Position numbers and translations under genes: made by a program. The notes below the pieces were generated by a model, which saw only the letters and a list, made by a program, of their open reading frames with translations, was not told where the DNA came from and made no database searches. DNA of 64,000 bases from the NCBI GenBank assembly GCA_020912385.1, contig CP087208.1, forward strand, positions 1,240,001 through 1,304,000, in the 5' to 3' direction. The stretch comes from Neofusicoccum parvum (Eukaryota > Ascomycota > Dothideomycetes > Botryosphaeriales > Botryosphaeriaceae). Positions 33,392 through 42,807 of this stretch are shown one piece after another (position 1 is the first letter of the stretch; each line of letters starts with the position of its first letter).

Positions 33392-34618
33392 CTACAAAAA
33401 GCCCTTCACCACCCGCACCAAAGGCCCAAACAAACGCACCGGCATCAGCAACTCAGGATCCGTCCCAACCCTCTGCTGCGGATAAAACCACACCGGCGAC
33501 GACCACGCCAGAAACACCACCACCCACACATACCCCAGCGCCCGCCCGACGCGCGCCCGGACCCTCCTCCCCACCACCGCCTGCACCGCGTCCTCGGCCA
33601 GGATGCCGAGGGCCTGCAGCGGGAAGAACAGCAGCGCGCCGCCGTCGGCGGGCGGCACGCCCATGCCGCGCTCGCACGCGCGGTGCACGAGCCCCGACAG
33701 CAGGAAGGCCGCGAAGAGGCGGGCGTAGCGCGACGCGCGCGTGCCGCGCGGCGCGCGCAGCAGGCGGTCGGCGACGAGGTCCGCGTGGCCGGTCAGCCCG
33801 CGCCGCAGGCACTGGTGCCATAGCGTGCCCCAGAAGCGGCGCAGGCTGTGGGCGGCGGGCAGCGCGCCGAAGAGCGGGGGGCGGTCGGCTGGGGTGCTGA
33901 GGTTGGTGAGGACGAGGAGGATGGCGAGGGTGTTGGAGACGGTGAGGAGGAGGAGGAAGCCGCTGAACCAGTAGGAGAGGGTTGCGATGAGGCGGTAGGT
34001 GAGGTCGTCCCGGGTGAGGGTGTGGATGGCGAAGAGGGTTTGCTTCTGGACGGTGTGGAGAGCTGGTGGAGGGGGTGGTGCGGAGACTATGGCGTCCAGG
34101 ATGAGGTAGGCGGCCAGCGTCGTGGTCAATCTCCGGCGGAGGAACTGGGCCCGGGTTGAAGGTGTTGTGGCTGGGACGTTCTTCACTTGCCATACCGTTC
34201 CGATGCGGCGTTGGTTCCAGAGCAGAGCAATTGCGTGGTAGGCATGGGAGATGCCGCGCGAGATGGGGGCCGGATCAACTCGCGAGACCAAAATGATCTC
34301 GGAGGCACTCATCAGCTGGACGGGGAGGCATGCAGCAACAAAACCTTGCCAGTGTTGATTGCTGCACCACTGACAGAATGTCTGCTGGAGTGCGTAGGTC
34401 AAAGCGAACAGTGCCGCCAAACTGGTGAGGCGTGTGAGGGTAGCATTTTTCGGGACGAGGAGGACGGTGGCGGCATAGACAGTCAGGAACGCGATCACTG
34501 ACGTGCCGAAAGCCAATGCACCGCTAGGAAGTGGGGGCGCCCTGAAGGGCATGTCGAACATTGAGGTAGCAGAGTGGAGTGACGACGGTGTTGTCTTTCG
34601 GCCGTTAATCGGGCTCAT
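33392..34618 (-). CDS. Wax-synthase-like membrane-bound O-acyltransferase
   Basis: Single exon of 408 aa. It has about eight hydrophobic helices and the wax-synthase signature around RRFWGTLWHQCLRRGL (about 265-280), followed by FAAFLLSGLVHRACERG with the conserved H in the last third. Fungal members acetylate or acylate secondary metabolites, for example in trichothecene and meroterpenoid pathways; the substrate here is unknown. A TATA-like stretch abuts the ATG at 34618, so translation may begin at the in-frame ATG at 34558 (MFDMPFRAPP). The neighbour on the same strand is an FAD monooxygenase, with a MITE between them. Confidence 0.82.
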   Translation of the reverse strand: MSPINGRKTTPSSLHSATSMFDMPFRAPPLPSGALAFGTSVIAFLTVYAATVLLVPKNATLTRLTSLAALFALTYALQQTFCQWCSNQHWQGFVAACLPVQLMSASEIILVSRVDPAPISRGISHAYHAIALLWNQRRIGTVWQVKNVPATTPSTRAQFLRRRLTTTLAAYLILDAIVSAPPPPPALHTVQKQTLFAIHTLTRDDLTYRLIATLSYWFSGFLLLLTVSNTLAILLVLTNLSTPADRPPLFGALPAAHSLRRFWGTLWHQCLRRGLTGHADLVADRLLRAPRGTRASRYARLFAAFLLSGLVHRACERGMGVPPADGGALLFFPLQALGILAEDAVQAVVGRRVRARVGRALGYVWVVVFLAWSSPVWFYPQQRVGTDPELLMPVRLFGPLVRVVKGFL

Positions 34619-34923
34619 ATAAATATGAAGACGGTTGAAGGAGCCGCGCTAACCGAAAGCTGTCCCGTCCCGTGGGAATCTCCCGCCTAGTGAACTTAAA
34701 TGGCAAATGACGCGAGCCGATTACGGAAGGCAGTTAGTGGCTCGTAGAGACGCTGCTGCCGCGGAAGCGTTGCGCTGTGAAGCTCTGCGGAAGGCGCGTT
34801 CGAACGGCCTTCACCCTCTTTGCTTCCTCCTCTAGACAGCTATACCCCCTATTCTCAAAAGCAATAAGTCCGGTTCAGAGAGCATGGGCCATGGAGATTT
34901 CTTTTATACATTGGCAAGATGCA

Positions 34924-34963
34924 TACGGAGGTCCGTACCAAAAGACCTGTTAGCCCGCCGTTA
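34924..34963 (+). repeat. Left terminal inverted repeat of the MITE with TA duplication
   Basis: Pairs with 35171-35210 in inverted orientation. The outermost 10 bases are identical and are followed by ACCAAAAG in both arms. Confidence 0.78.
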
Positions 34964-35208
34964 GGCCCCCACTACTCTAGAACACGAGATCCATGCCGGT
35001 GGAATCTCACCTACCAAGCCTTTTAGAGCTTACAGGGCTATAACTACATACTTAAAAGTATTTAAATTTCCCGTATACGATTAAAGTACGAAGAGGAATG
35101 ATCCTATATAATTTTAAACAGTAATATGGGCCTCTTTAGTTCTCCAGAATAAAAGACTACCGAATTAGTGAGGCGGTGGGCCGACAGCACTTTTGGTGCG
35201 GACCTCCG
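34926..35208. mobile_element. 283-bp MITE (Tc1/mariner-type, TA target duplication)
   Basis: The left end reads CGGAGGTCCGTACCAAAAG and the right end, reverse-complemented, CGGAGGTCCGCACCAAAAG. Similarity continues for about 35-40 bp and most differences are transitions. Both ends are flanked by TA (34924-34925 and 35209-35210). The interior is very AT-rich and has no coding frame. Size, terminal inverted repeats and TA duplication are those of a non-autonomous Tc1/mariner-like element, probably RIP-mutated. Confidence 0.8.
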
Positions 35209-35210
35209 TA
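35171..35210 (-). repeat. Right terminal inverted repeat of the MITE with TA duplication
   Basis: Inverted partner of 34924-34963. Mismatches between arms are nearly all C/T or G/A. Confidence 0.78.
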
Positions 35211-35384
35211 TTGCAATAAGCAAAAGGCTCGGCGCGCCTCGGATGCAAGGTATCGACGAGCCCATTGGAGATCACAAACACCTTCAGCATCCCGGGATTC
35301 CGCACCTGTGGGGAAAGGCGGCGCTAACCAACATTCGAAGAAGTCAAGTAGCCGGTCTCCCGTCTTCGGGGATCGGATTCCAGT

Positions 35385-36920
35385 CTACAGCTGCATCATC
35401 ACCGAATAGCGCTGGAAACACAGCAGCCCGCCGGCCACCTGAATCATGTTCCTCCCCAGCCAAACCGCAGCAACCAGCGCGACGAAAACCGCCCCCGCCA
35501 GCGCAGACCTGCCTATCGTCCTCCGCCTTCTCTCGTCCTCCCACGGCACGCTGTGCGCCCTCCCCGGCCCGCCCCACAGCTCCCCCTCCAACCGCACCCC
35601 GCCCACCAGATAGCTCGAGTACCGATCAGCGTGCCGCCGCGCGCCCAGCCGCGGCATCACGCACTTCACCAGCCACTCGTGCCTCCAGCCCCGCCACGCC
35701 GCCGCGTGCTGCGCCCGCTGGCTCCTCTCGACCAGCCAGCGCACGCGGGGCCGCCGCTGCTCCTCGACGGCCGCGAACGCGGCCACGACGGCCTTCCGCG
35801 GCCACTCGGGGCTGCGCAGGTCGGCGGCCAGCGCGCGGCGCAGCGCGTTGGCGATGGCGGCGGCCGTCTCGATCGCGCTGTTGCCGCCCTGCCCCATCAG
35901 CGGGTTGAACTTGTGCGCGGCGTCGCCGGCCACGAGCGCGCGCCCGCGGTGCCAGCGCGCGAACACGTGGTGCGGCAGCGCGGTCGCGCCGGCGCGCTGC
36001 AGGCCCGCGGCCACCGCGTCGCCGACCGTTGAGGTGGCGCTGAGACGGAGCGTGGACGCCTCGGCCCAGCGGCGCTGCTGCTCGGATGCGGAGATATGGG
36101 GGATCGTGGCGGACGTGATGGGGTGGGGGGAGGAGGGGAGGCGCCAGTAGTAGAAGAGGTAGAGCTCGCCGGCGCGGCCGCACATGATGGCGGCGTTGGA
36201 GGAGCGGCGTTGGGCCGAGGCGACGTCGCCGGGGGAGAAGAGGTGGGGGACGGGAGGGGTAGCGGCGAAGAGGCAGGCGTATTCGCAACGCATGGCTGGG
36301 TGGGGGGTGGTTAGCGTGCGGGTTTTGCTCGATGGGGGGGATCGCGTACTGTCGGGCTCGGCCTCTTCTGGGTGCGTCTCTCGGGTTAGCCGCTGGATTT
36401 CCTCGCGGACGGTGCTGTGGATGCCGTCGGCGCCGATGACGATCTGGCCGGAGTACTGCGTGCCGTCCTCGCAGCGGACGTCCACGCCGCTCTCGCGGTC
36501 CTCGACCCTGGTGACTCGCTTGCCGGTGAGCAGGCAGTCTTTGGCCTGAAGATGGCGCTCTAGAATCTGGAGCAGGTCGTGCCGTGGTACGCTGACGATG
36601 CCGTACCCATGTCTCTCACGCAAGTCGCGTTCGACAGAAAAACACACCAGACACCGTCCGGTATTCCCGTCCACAATCCGATGGTTCCGTGTGCGCTGCC
36701 CCGTCGCCTCGATCTCCTCGAGCACGCCGAGCTGGTCGAGGATGCGGAGGCCGTTGGGGAAGAGCCCGATGATGGTGCCGACCGGTTTGTATAGGCTCGG
36801 GTACGCCTCCAGGAGGACGTAGGAAACCTGAAGGCGCTCAAGCATCAGTGCTAGGGTTAGCCCCGTAACTCCGCCACCGACAATGATGACCTGCGTCTTT
36901 TTGTCCGATGGGCTCTGCAT
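35385..36920 (-). CDS. FAD-dependent monooxygenase (PaxM-like), membrane anchored
   Basis: 511 aa in one exon from the ATG at 36920 (MQSPSDKKTQ). The frame runs 270 nt further 5' without a convincing start. The Rossmann GGGVTG is at residues 15-20, a conserved GLFPNGLRILDQLG follows, then the DG motif (VIGADGIHSTVR) and the second FAD motif (LVAGDAAHKFNPLMGQGG). The C-terminus has one hydrophobic helix (ALAGAVFVALVAAVWLG). This arrangement matches the monooxygenases that epoxidise prenyl chains in indole-diterpene and meroterpenoid clusters. Acting in a pathway with the adjacent acyltransferase is inference. Confidence 0.88.
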   Translation of the reverse strand: MQSPSDKKTQVIIVGGGVTGLTLALMLERLQVSYVLLEAYPSLYKPVGTIIGLFPNGLRILDQLGVLEEIEATGQRTRNHRIVDGNTGRCLVCFSVERDLRERHGYGIVSVPRHDLLQILERHLQAKDCLLTGKRVTRVEDRESGVDVRCEDGTQYSGQIVIGADGIHSTVREEIQRLTRETHPEEAEPDSTRSPPSSKTRTLTTPHPAMRCEYACLFAATPPVPHLFSPGDVASAQRRSSNAAIMCGRAGELYLFYYWRLPSSPHPITSATIPHISASEQQRRWAEASTLRLSATSTVGDAVAAGLQRAGATALPHHVFARWHRGRALVAGDAAHKFNPLMGQGGNSAIETAAAIANALRRALAADLRSPEWPRKAVVAAFAAVEEQRRPRVRWLVERSQRAQHAAAWRGWRHEWLVKCVMPRLGARRHADRYSSYLVGGVRLEGELWGGPGRAHSVPWEDERRRRTIGRSALAGAVFVALVAAVWLGRNMIQVAGGLLCFQRYSVMMQL

Positions 36921-38506
36921 TGTGGATATATTTTCTTGACGGAAATGATGCAGTGTCTGCGCAGAGTTCAGAATTTGCGGGGAAAAGCAGCGTAAGAGTC
37001 GCAGTATGGCAAACGTAAAACTCTTAGTAGCACTGACGGAGACTTTCTGGCCATTTTCTATACTGTGAGCCCATACGAAATGTTCCCGAGGGTAGCCGGA
37101 GGAGTGGTTGGGGTTTACCGTCGTGTGTTTAAGGTTTCGTCTAACCGGCATTAGACTTACTGCGGACGTCCAAGCAGAATGTAACGACATTTATCCGTCC
37201 AGCGAAGGCTACAACAAAGCCTCGGTGCTACCAAAGATAGCAAGGGTGACAATGGCGTGATAGCTATATGCTTCGTGGCTCATTCATCGGATGGGTCGGC
37301 AGTGGGATACATATAAAGCCTACTCTCCTTTTGTCCAATGGTTTCTTGACTACTTTTATCGAGGTATCGCTGGTAGGCCTGGCTCACGACCTCCCACGGC
37401 TCAATTACTACCTGTGTCAGTAAGTGAGGGTTATTGTCAGTATTTACCAAGTTTTGCACCACCCGTGCCATTTTTTGACGCCAAGGTAGCTGATTGAAGA
37501 CAACAGGACGATGGAGAATACTGCGGGGCTATAAACCCGTCGGCCGAGCGGTCTTTCCGAGATGTCAAGCCTGATCAGTTGACCGATTACGACACGGGTG
37601 CCAACGGGCCGCCTAGATTCAGGGCCATTGACTTTGTTGTCCTACGGAACGAGTCCACGTGGGGGCGAAGGCCGAACGAAAACATTGAGCGAGAAAGGAA
37701 GGCCTTGGGGCTCGAATCTAGAAGCGACGGTACCACAAGCTTTTCAAAAGCAGCTGCCGAACCGTCGAAGCGCGGAAGACGACTCTAACAATGATAACCA
37801 AAAAAGAACTGACGTTGAAGGACCGGCAGCGGTGCGACGCTGGGCGCGGTTGAATGCTTACTCAGCCCGAACCCGGCAAGCCGCTAGGGCGCATAGGCGG
37901 ATTCGCCCGTCCCGTCTTGCCGCGCGTGCGCCATTCCGCTGTGGGGAAACCGCATTGTGGATCTCTGGCCTGTGTGTGCGTGAGCGAAGCGGAAAAGAAA
38001 CGTATCGCTCTTGCCTGCCCCCGAGGTCCGCAGGACTCGCCCAGTCTGAAATGAAGCTCCTTGCTCTTGACGTTCTTCAACGCTACATGAAGCCTGATGC
38101 CTCTGCAACCGCCAGCTTCGAGAACGTGTTCTGACGGTAGGGTGCCACTGCCGCCTCGTGTATCTACCAGGGTTCATGCAGCTTATCCTGCATCGTGGCG
38201 CAGCGTCGATAGTGGTCCTGTGGCCAGCTCCGTCGATACGCCAGGCCCGTATGCCCCAATACGGGGTACATGTCCGCGGAGGCGACCCATCACTTACCGC
38301 TCTGAGAATGAAGCAGCCATCGCGATAGTGCATCAGGTGAGTGGACCACCTGGGCCGAATGAACGGATGGAATGACAATACCCGGCGTTACCGGCGGTTA
38401 ACAGATGGTTGAATTTGGGGGCCAGCAATGTCGATATAAAGAAAAGCGTTGTACAGTATCAGAGGGAGATAGCTTCGTCCTTGTTTCGTCGCGGCTATCT
38501 TGAAAC
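36921..38506. other. Gene-poor interval
   Basis: 1.6 kb between the monooxygenase and the sulfotransferase-like gene. Several frames of 60-180 codons exist on both strands, none with a recognisable domain or consistent splicing. A degraded gene or repeat is possible. I looked for a short multi-pass terpene cyclase here and found none. Confidence 0.4.
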
Positions 38507-39449
38507 ATGTCTCGGCTCATCGATAAGGAACCCAATTTGCGCACCAAGCCGATGCAGGTCGTATGCCTCGGAATGTCCAGGTATGTGGCCTCGGGAGAGA
38601 GAAAAGTGGCGACTTGGAGTAACGAAACACAGAACGGGTACCTTGGGGTTGTACTGGTCACTGAATCTCTTGGGATATCGGACATACCATATGGTTGAGA
38701 TTCTAAATAATGGAGAGCGCGATTTAAACCTCACAGTGGAGGCGTATAAGGCAAAATACGAAGACGGAAGGCCGTACGGTCGGGAGGAGCTCGACAGGTG
38801 GTATGGCCAATACGACGTAAGTGGGGGATAGGGGAGGGAAGATAAAAGCGATGTTGGAGCTGACGAGAAATCCCCGAAGGCCGTTTGCGACCTCCCTGCC
38901 TGGTTGTTTGTTGAGGAGATGTACGCGGCCTACCCTGACGCAAAATTCATTCTCACCGATCGCAACGTTGACGATTGGGTTCGATCAATGCACAATACTG
39001 TTTTCGCAGCCACAGCGTCGAAGTTCATCAGGGCTCTTGGCTTGATTGACTGGGTCCTGATGCGCCCGTTCCGCACGATCTGCATCAATCTCTCGATAGA
39101 CCACTGCGGTTGGGGCGACGACGCTCGTACCGCCGAGGTATACCGCCAACACGTCGAGCGCGTCAAGGCCACCATCCCTTCCGAGCAGCTGCTGTACCTA
39201 AGGCTGGAGGAAGGCATCACTTGGGAGAAGCTGTGCACATTCTTGGACAAGCCGGTTCCGGATGTGCCAATTCCGTCCGGGAAAAAGAATGGCCCCGGCA
39301 ATTTCGACGAGATAGCGCAAGCCTTCGTGAGCCGCGCGATTCTGGGGGTGGCGCGGCGATTTCTGCTGTACTCTTGCGTTCCGGCCATCGCGGCGGGTGC
39401 TTGGTATCTTCGTCGCCAGCCGGGCGGGTTGCGGCTGCCATGGCTGTAG
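38507..39449 (+). CDS. Sulfotransferase-like P-loop protein with C-terminal anchor
   Basis: Three exons: 38507-38580, 38633-38816 and 38880-39449 (275 aa). The phosphate-binding loop reads VCLGMSRTGT (about 19-28) and is split by the first intron. Exon 3 opens with AVCDLPAWLFVEEMYAAYPD and continues KFILTDRNVDDWVRSMHNT, the second conserved block of the family (3'-phosphate side). This is the fungal and animal sulfotransferase-like family often mislabelled as an NAD-dependent epimerase. The last 30 residues are a hydrophobic helix (LLYSCVPAIAAGAWYL). Real sulfotransfer is unproven for this branch. It ends the possible metabolite gene group. Confidence 0.82.
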
Positions 39450-40349
39450 GCCTCATGTGTGGGAGAACCACTTGATGTAACTCCGGGAATAACGACAGAA
39501 GAGCAAATGATACTCTAGTGCGTGTACAGATGTCGCATCGGGAACTCGGATTTAATGCGAAGACTGCTGGGCTGCCACTGGTTGCACTGCTGGGTCGGTG
39601 TGTTTCATGCGCGAGGCTAAAGTGGAAAAGTCCTCGGTAGGAGCACCACTATATCAAGCATTGAGGTCAAGAATAAGGTTGCGCCAGTTCGTGGGAGGGT
39701 GGGAGGAGGTGTCAATAAGGCTTGGATTCGTGATTGCACGTGAGCGGCTCTCGAGAGTCCCTTCGGCATCCCGAGTAGCCGTCGTTTGATGCCCGACCAA
39801 ACACCAAGGGCTTGGATGCGGCTCGCCAGAGACTCAGGAAAGGGTCTCGGCCGGTCTCTGGAGCGAAGGTTCAGGCCTGTGAAATTTGAGATGGACTGCG
39901 TATCTTGTGACGAGTGGCTAAAAAAGTATACAGATCTTTGGGACGCCTGGAGATCAGGAATGCCTGTCATTAGTGCCCAATCTCTCCCCTCGGACCAGCC
40001 ATGGTACACGATGTCCCTGCTTGACGGTGGCGGGAACGGTCGTGCTCGCGGGCGCAAGTGGAAAGAGAGGTGAGTGGTGGAGAGCGCAAGAAGACCGCAG
40101 TCCCTTTCTTGGCCCCGGCGGCGCTAGGTGGTCTGTAAAGTCCGCCGTAGATCCGTACATACCTGTCAACACCACCGTCGAGCACCGCAACCCCAGTAAC
40201 CCAGGCAATTGCTGCCCTGAAACGCCCCTCCGGACACGTCCCTCCCGACCCGCTGGCCGCAGCACCCCCATTGATACCCTGACGCCGCCGCTCCGCAGCC
40301 GCAACACCGCCCCCGCGCTCCGAGCAGCACCCCCGAGCCACCGCCCAAG
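39450..40349. other. Intergenic region
   Basis: 900 bp before the epsilon-COP start. Frames on both strands (for example 39786-40073 plus, 40057-39617 minus) have no domain. I see nothing beyond the promoter of the next gene. Confidence 0.5.
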
Positions 40350-41442
40350 ATGGATCCCTACTCCGCGGAAGGAGGTGCGCACCCATCTCCCCCTCCCCGG
40401 CGCTCTCCCCCGCCCGCGCCGTCGCGCATCTCCGCTCACACACGTTCCGCGCCCCAGAGCTCGTCAACGTCCACAACGCCTTCCACCAGGGCCAGTACCA
40501 GCAAGTCGTCGACTTCGACACGGGCTCGTTCTCGGCCAGCAACGCGCTGCCGGTGCGCGTGCTGAAGCTGCGCGCGCGCCTGGCGCTGGGCCAGTACGAC
40601 GCCGTCGCCGCCGAGGCCGCGGCCGAGCCCGGCGTGCCCGACCTGCAGGCCGCCGGCGCGCTGGCCGCGTACCTCCAGAGCGGCGACGACAAGGCGGTCG
40701 CGACGGCGCAGAAGCTGGCCGCCGAGCAGGGCGACAACCTCTCCGTGCAGCTGCTGGCGGGCAGCGTGCTGGCGAACGCGGGGCTGACCGAGGAGGCGCT
40801 GGCGCTGCTGGCGAAGCACCAGGGGTCGCTGGATGCGTACGTTTCTCCGCGGCTGCGGCTGTGTGTGGGGCACGGTGTGCTGACTGGCGTGGCAGGGTTG
40901 CGTTGATCGTTCAGATACATCTGCAGCAGAACCGTGCGGATCTGGCTGCGAAGGAGGCACAGCAGGCGCGGAAGTGGGCACAAGACAGCTTGCTCGTCAA
41001 CATTGCTGAGTCGTGGGTTGGTCTGAGGGAGGTACGTTGGACTCGTGGCGTGTCTTGGAGGCGTTCTAGCATTTACTGATGGCGGGGGATACAGGGCGGC
41101 GAGAAGTACCAGCAGGCGTTCTACGTTTTCGAGGAGCTCGCCCAGGCGCCCGCCTCCCAGGCCGTGCAGTCGCTCGTCGGCCAGGCCATCTCCGAGCTGC
41201 ATCTCGGACGCTACCCTGAGGCCGAGGCGGCCCTGCAGCAGGCCATCGGCCTGAACCCCAAGAGCGCGGACGTCCTCGCCAACACCATTGTCCTGAACAC
41301 GATATTGGGTAAGGATACCACGGAGCTGAAGAAGACCCTCCAGGAGGTGGACCCCAAGCACCCCTTCCTCGCGGAGGTGACGGCGAAGAAGGATGCCTTC
41401 GATGCTGCGCAGGCCAAGTACACACCCAAGTTTGAGGCTTGA
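40350..41442 (+). CDS. sec28: Coatomer epsilon subunit (epsilon-COP)
   Basis: Four exons: 40350-40374, 40458-40836, 40896-41031 and 41095-41442 (295 aa), all phases consistent. The protein is a chain of tetratricopeptide-like helices: ELVNVHNAFHQGQYQQVVDF, RVLKLRARLALGQYDAV, ALIVQIHLQQNRADLA, GGEKYQQAFYVFEELA and LGRYPEAEAALQQAIGLNPK. It ends with the conserved HPFLAEVTAKKDAFD. Epsilon-COP stabilises alpha-COP in the COPI coat for Golgi-to-ER and intra-Golgi transport. Length and order are normal. A 463-codon open frame on the opposite strand is an artefact of GC content. Confidence 0.95.
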
Positions 41443-41852
41443 AGCGGCTATGAGATTAATGGGACAATGATCCGAGCATACGAACCCGAAAAGCCTCTGA
41501 GATAGGGGAATCGGGATCCACCCCTAGGGCAAGATCGATTGGGACTCGAGATTCGCGAGCAAGTATCGCGTAAGCCCGAATTATGGAAGGCACGTGCATT
41601 ATAGAGTAGCACATACAAAATCCAAACCCCTCTCGGTTGCGGGTTACTATTATTATCATTGCTAATATTGCTTCTTTTCCTTTCTTCTTATCATGTGGAC
41701 TACCTGAAACGAATTCGCTTATTTCTCTCGTGTGACCCATGGACATCGTCTACATGGTTTTGGTGGGGCCGCAAGGTTCCATGCGCGGAGTGGGTGTAGT
41801 GGTAGCGCTGTGCCTCCGTCCGTATTCCTGTCTGATAGTGCCGGCTTGTTCC
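41443..41852. other. Intergenic region between convergent genes
   Basis: 410 bp between the epsilon-COP and Use1 stops. An A-box-like GGGTGTAGTGGTAG near 41790 has no matching tRNA fold. Nothing else seen. Confidence 0.5.
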
Positions 41853-42807
41853 TCAGAACCTCAACTTTGGCATAACAAACATGATTATGATGCATGCCAT
41901 CCACAACGCCGCGATTATGCCATAGAGCCTCACTCTTGCCCACCATCCCTTGCCCTCGGTCATCCGTCGAAGTGTGCCCATCCGCTGTCCTGCAGCTTCC
42001 ATTCCCTGCGCACTAGTATCCAAGCCTTTGCCCGCACGATCCAGTATGTCCTTCTCAGATTCCAGAGAACTGCCGAACTGCATTGTCTGCTGCTTCAGCA
42101 TCGACGCCATTTCCAGCAGAGAACTTGTCAGAGTCTCCTGCTCGGCACGGTTGTGCGACATCAGCTTCTCCGATTTCTGGAGGGTGGGATCGGTGGCCGG
42201 GTTCTTCGAGCTGTTGAAGAGTGAAGATCCCGTTGCAGTGGCGGTCGGCTCGGCACTCTTGCTATCATCTTGCGGGCGACGGGAACGGAGGGTAGAGGTG
42301 ATGTTCTCGGCGACATCCTGCAGGGCTTGGTTTCCGGGATTTTGCTTCACGTCCAGGCCATTGGAGGTGTTACGGACGGCGGGAGCGTAGCTGGGAGCAT
42401 CGTCGTCGTCATCGGACGTGCTGTCGGCGTCAGACTCGTCGAGCTGGTTGAGCTCGTACAGCCGCTGGTTCAGCTGCTTGATGAGGTCACGCTTTGCTTG
42501 CAGGTCGGCCTGCTGGGCCTGCTTGCGCGACTGGATCTTGACGGCGGCCGTGTCATGTTCGAGGCGCAGCAACAGCGAGCGGGCATGTTCAAGGTTCTAG
42601 AGGAGCACTCAACACTCGTGCAAGCTGGCATCACGGCAGCGCAAGATTACCTACAGCGCCGACTTTGGTGCGCTCGAGGCTGGACGACCGCAGCTTGGGG
42701 TCGGCTTGCGACGAGAGCAGGGCGCGCTGCAGGCGGTCGAGCAGGCGGGTGAGGCTGATCTGGGTGGGGTCGGGCTGGTGCGCGGGGAGGGCCTGCGTCC
42801 TTGCCAT
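41853..42807 (-). CDS. use1: ER SNARE protein Use1
   Basis: Two exons, 42807-42655 and 42596-41853, total 298 aa. The N-terminus (TQISLTRLLDRLQRALLSSQ) and the conserved block NLEHARSLLLRLEHDTAAVK match the Use1 family. An acidic, Ser-rich middle follows, then the SNARE-like heptads (from SHNRAEQETLTSSLLEMASML through LDRAGKGLDTSAQGMEAAGQ). A single C-terminal anchor helix (YGIIAALWMACIIIMFVMP) completes the tail-anchored layout. Use1 is the Qc SNARE at the ER for COPI vesicle fusion, so it serves the same retrograde route as its convergent neighbour epsilon-COP. Confidence 0.92.

Noticed and set aside
37598..38134. 178-codon plus frame between monooxygenase and sulfotransferase-like genes
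   Set aside because: Starts without context, has no domain, and is interleaved with equal frames on the opposite strand.
39970..41361. 463-codon open frame antisense to epsilon-COP
   Set aside because: It spans introns and exons of epsilon-COP and shows low-complexity sequence only.
41780..41860. tRNA-like A-box (GTGTAGTGGTAG)
   Set aside because: No B-box or cloverleaf at the right distance.
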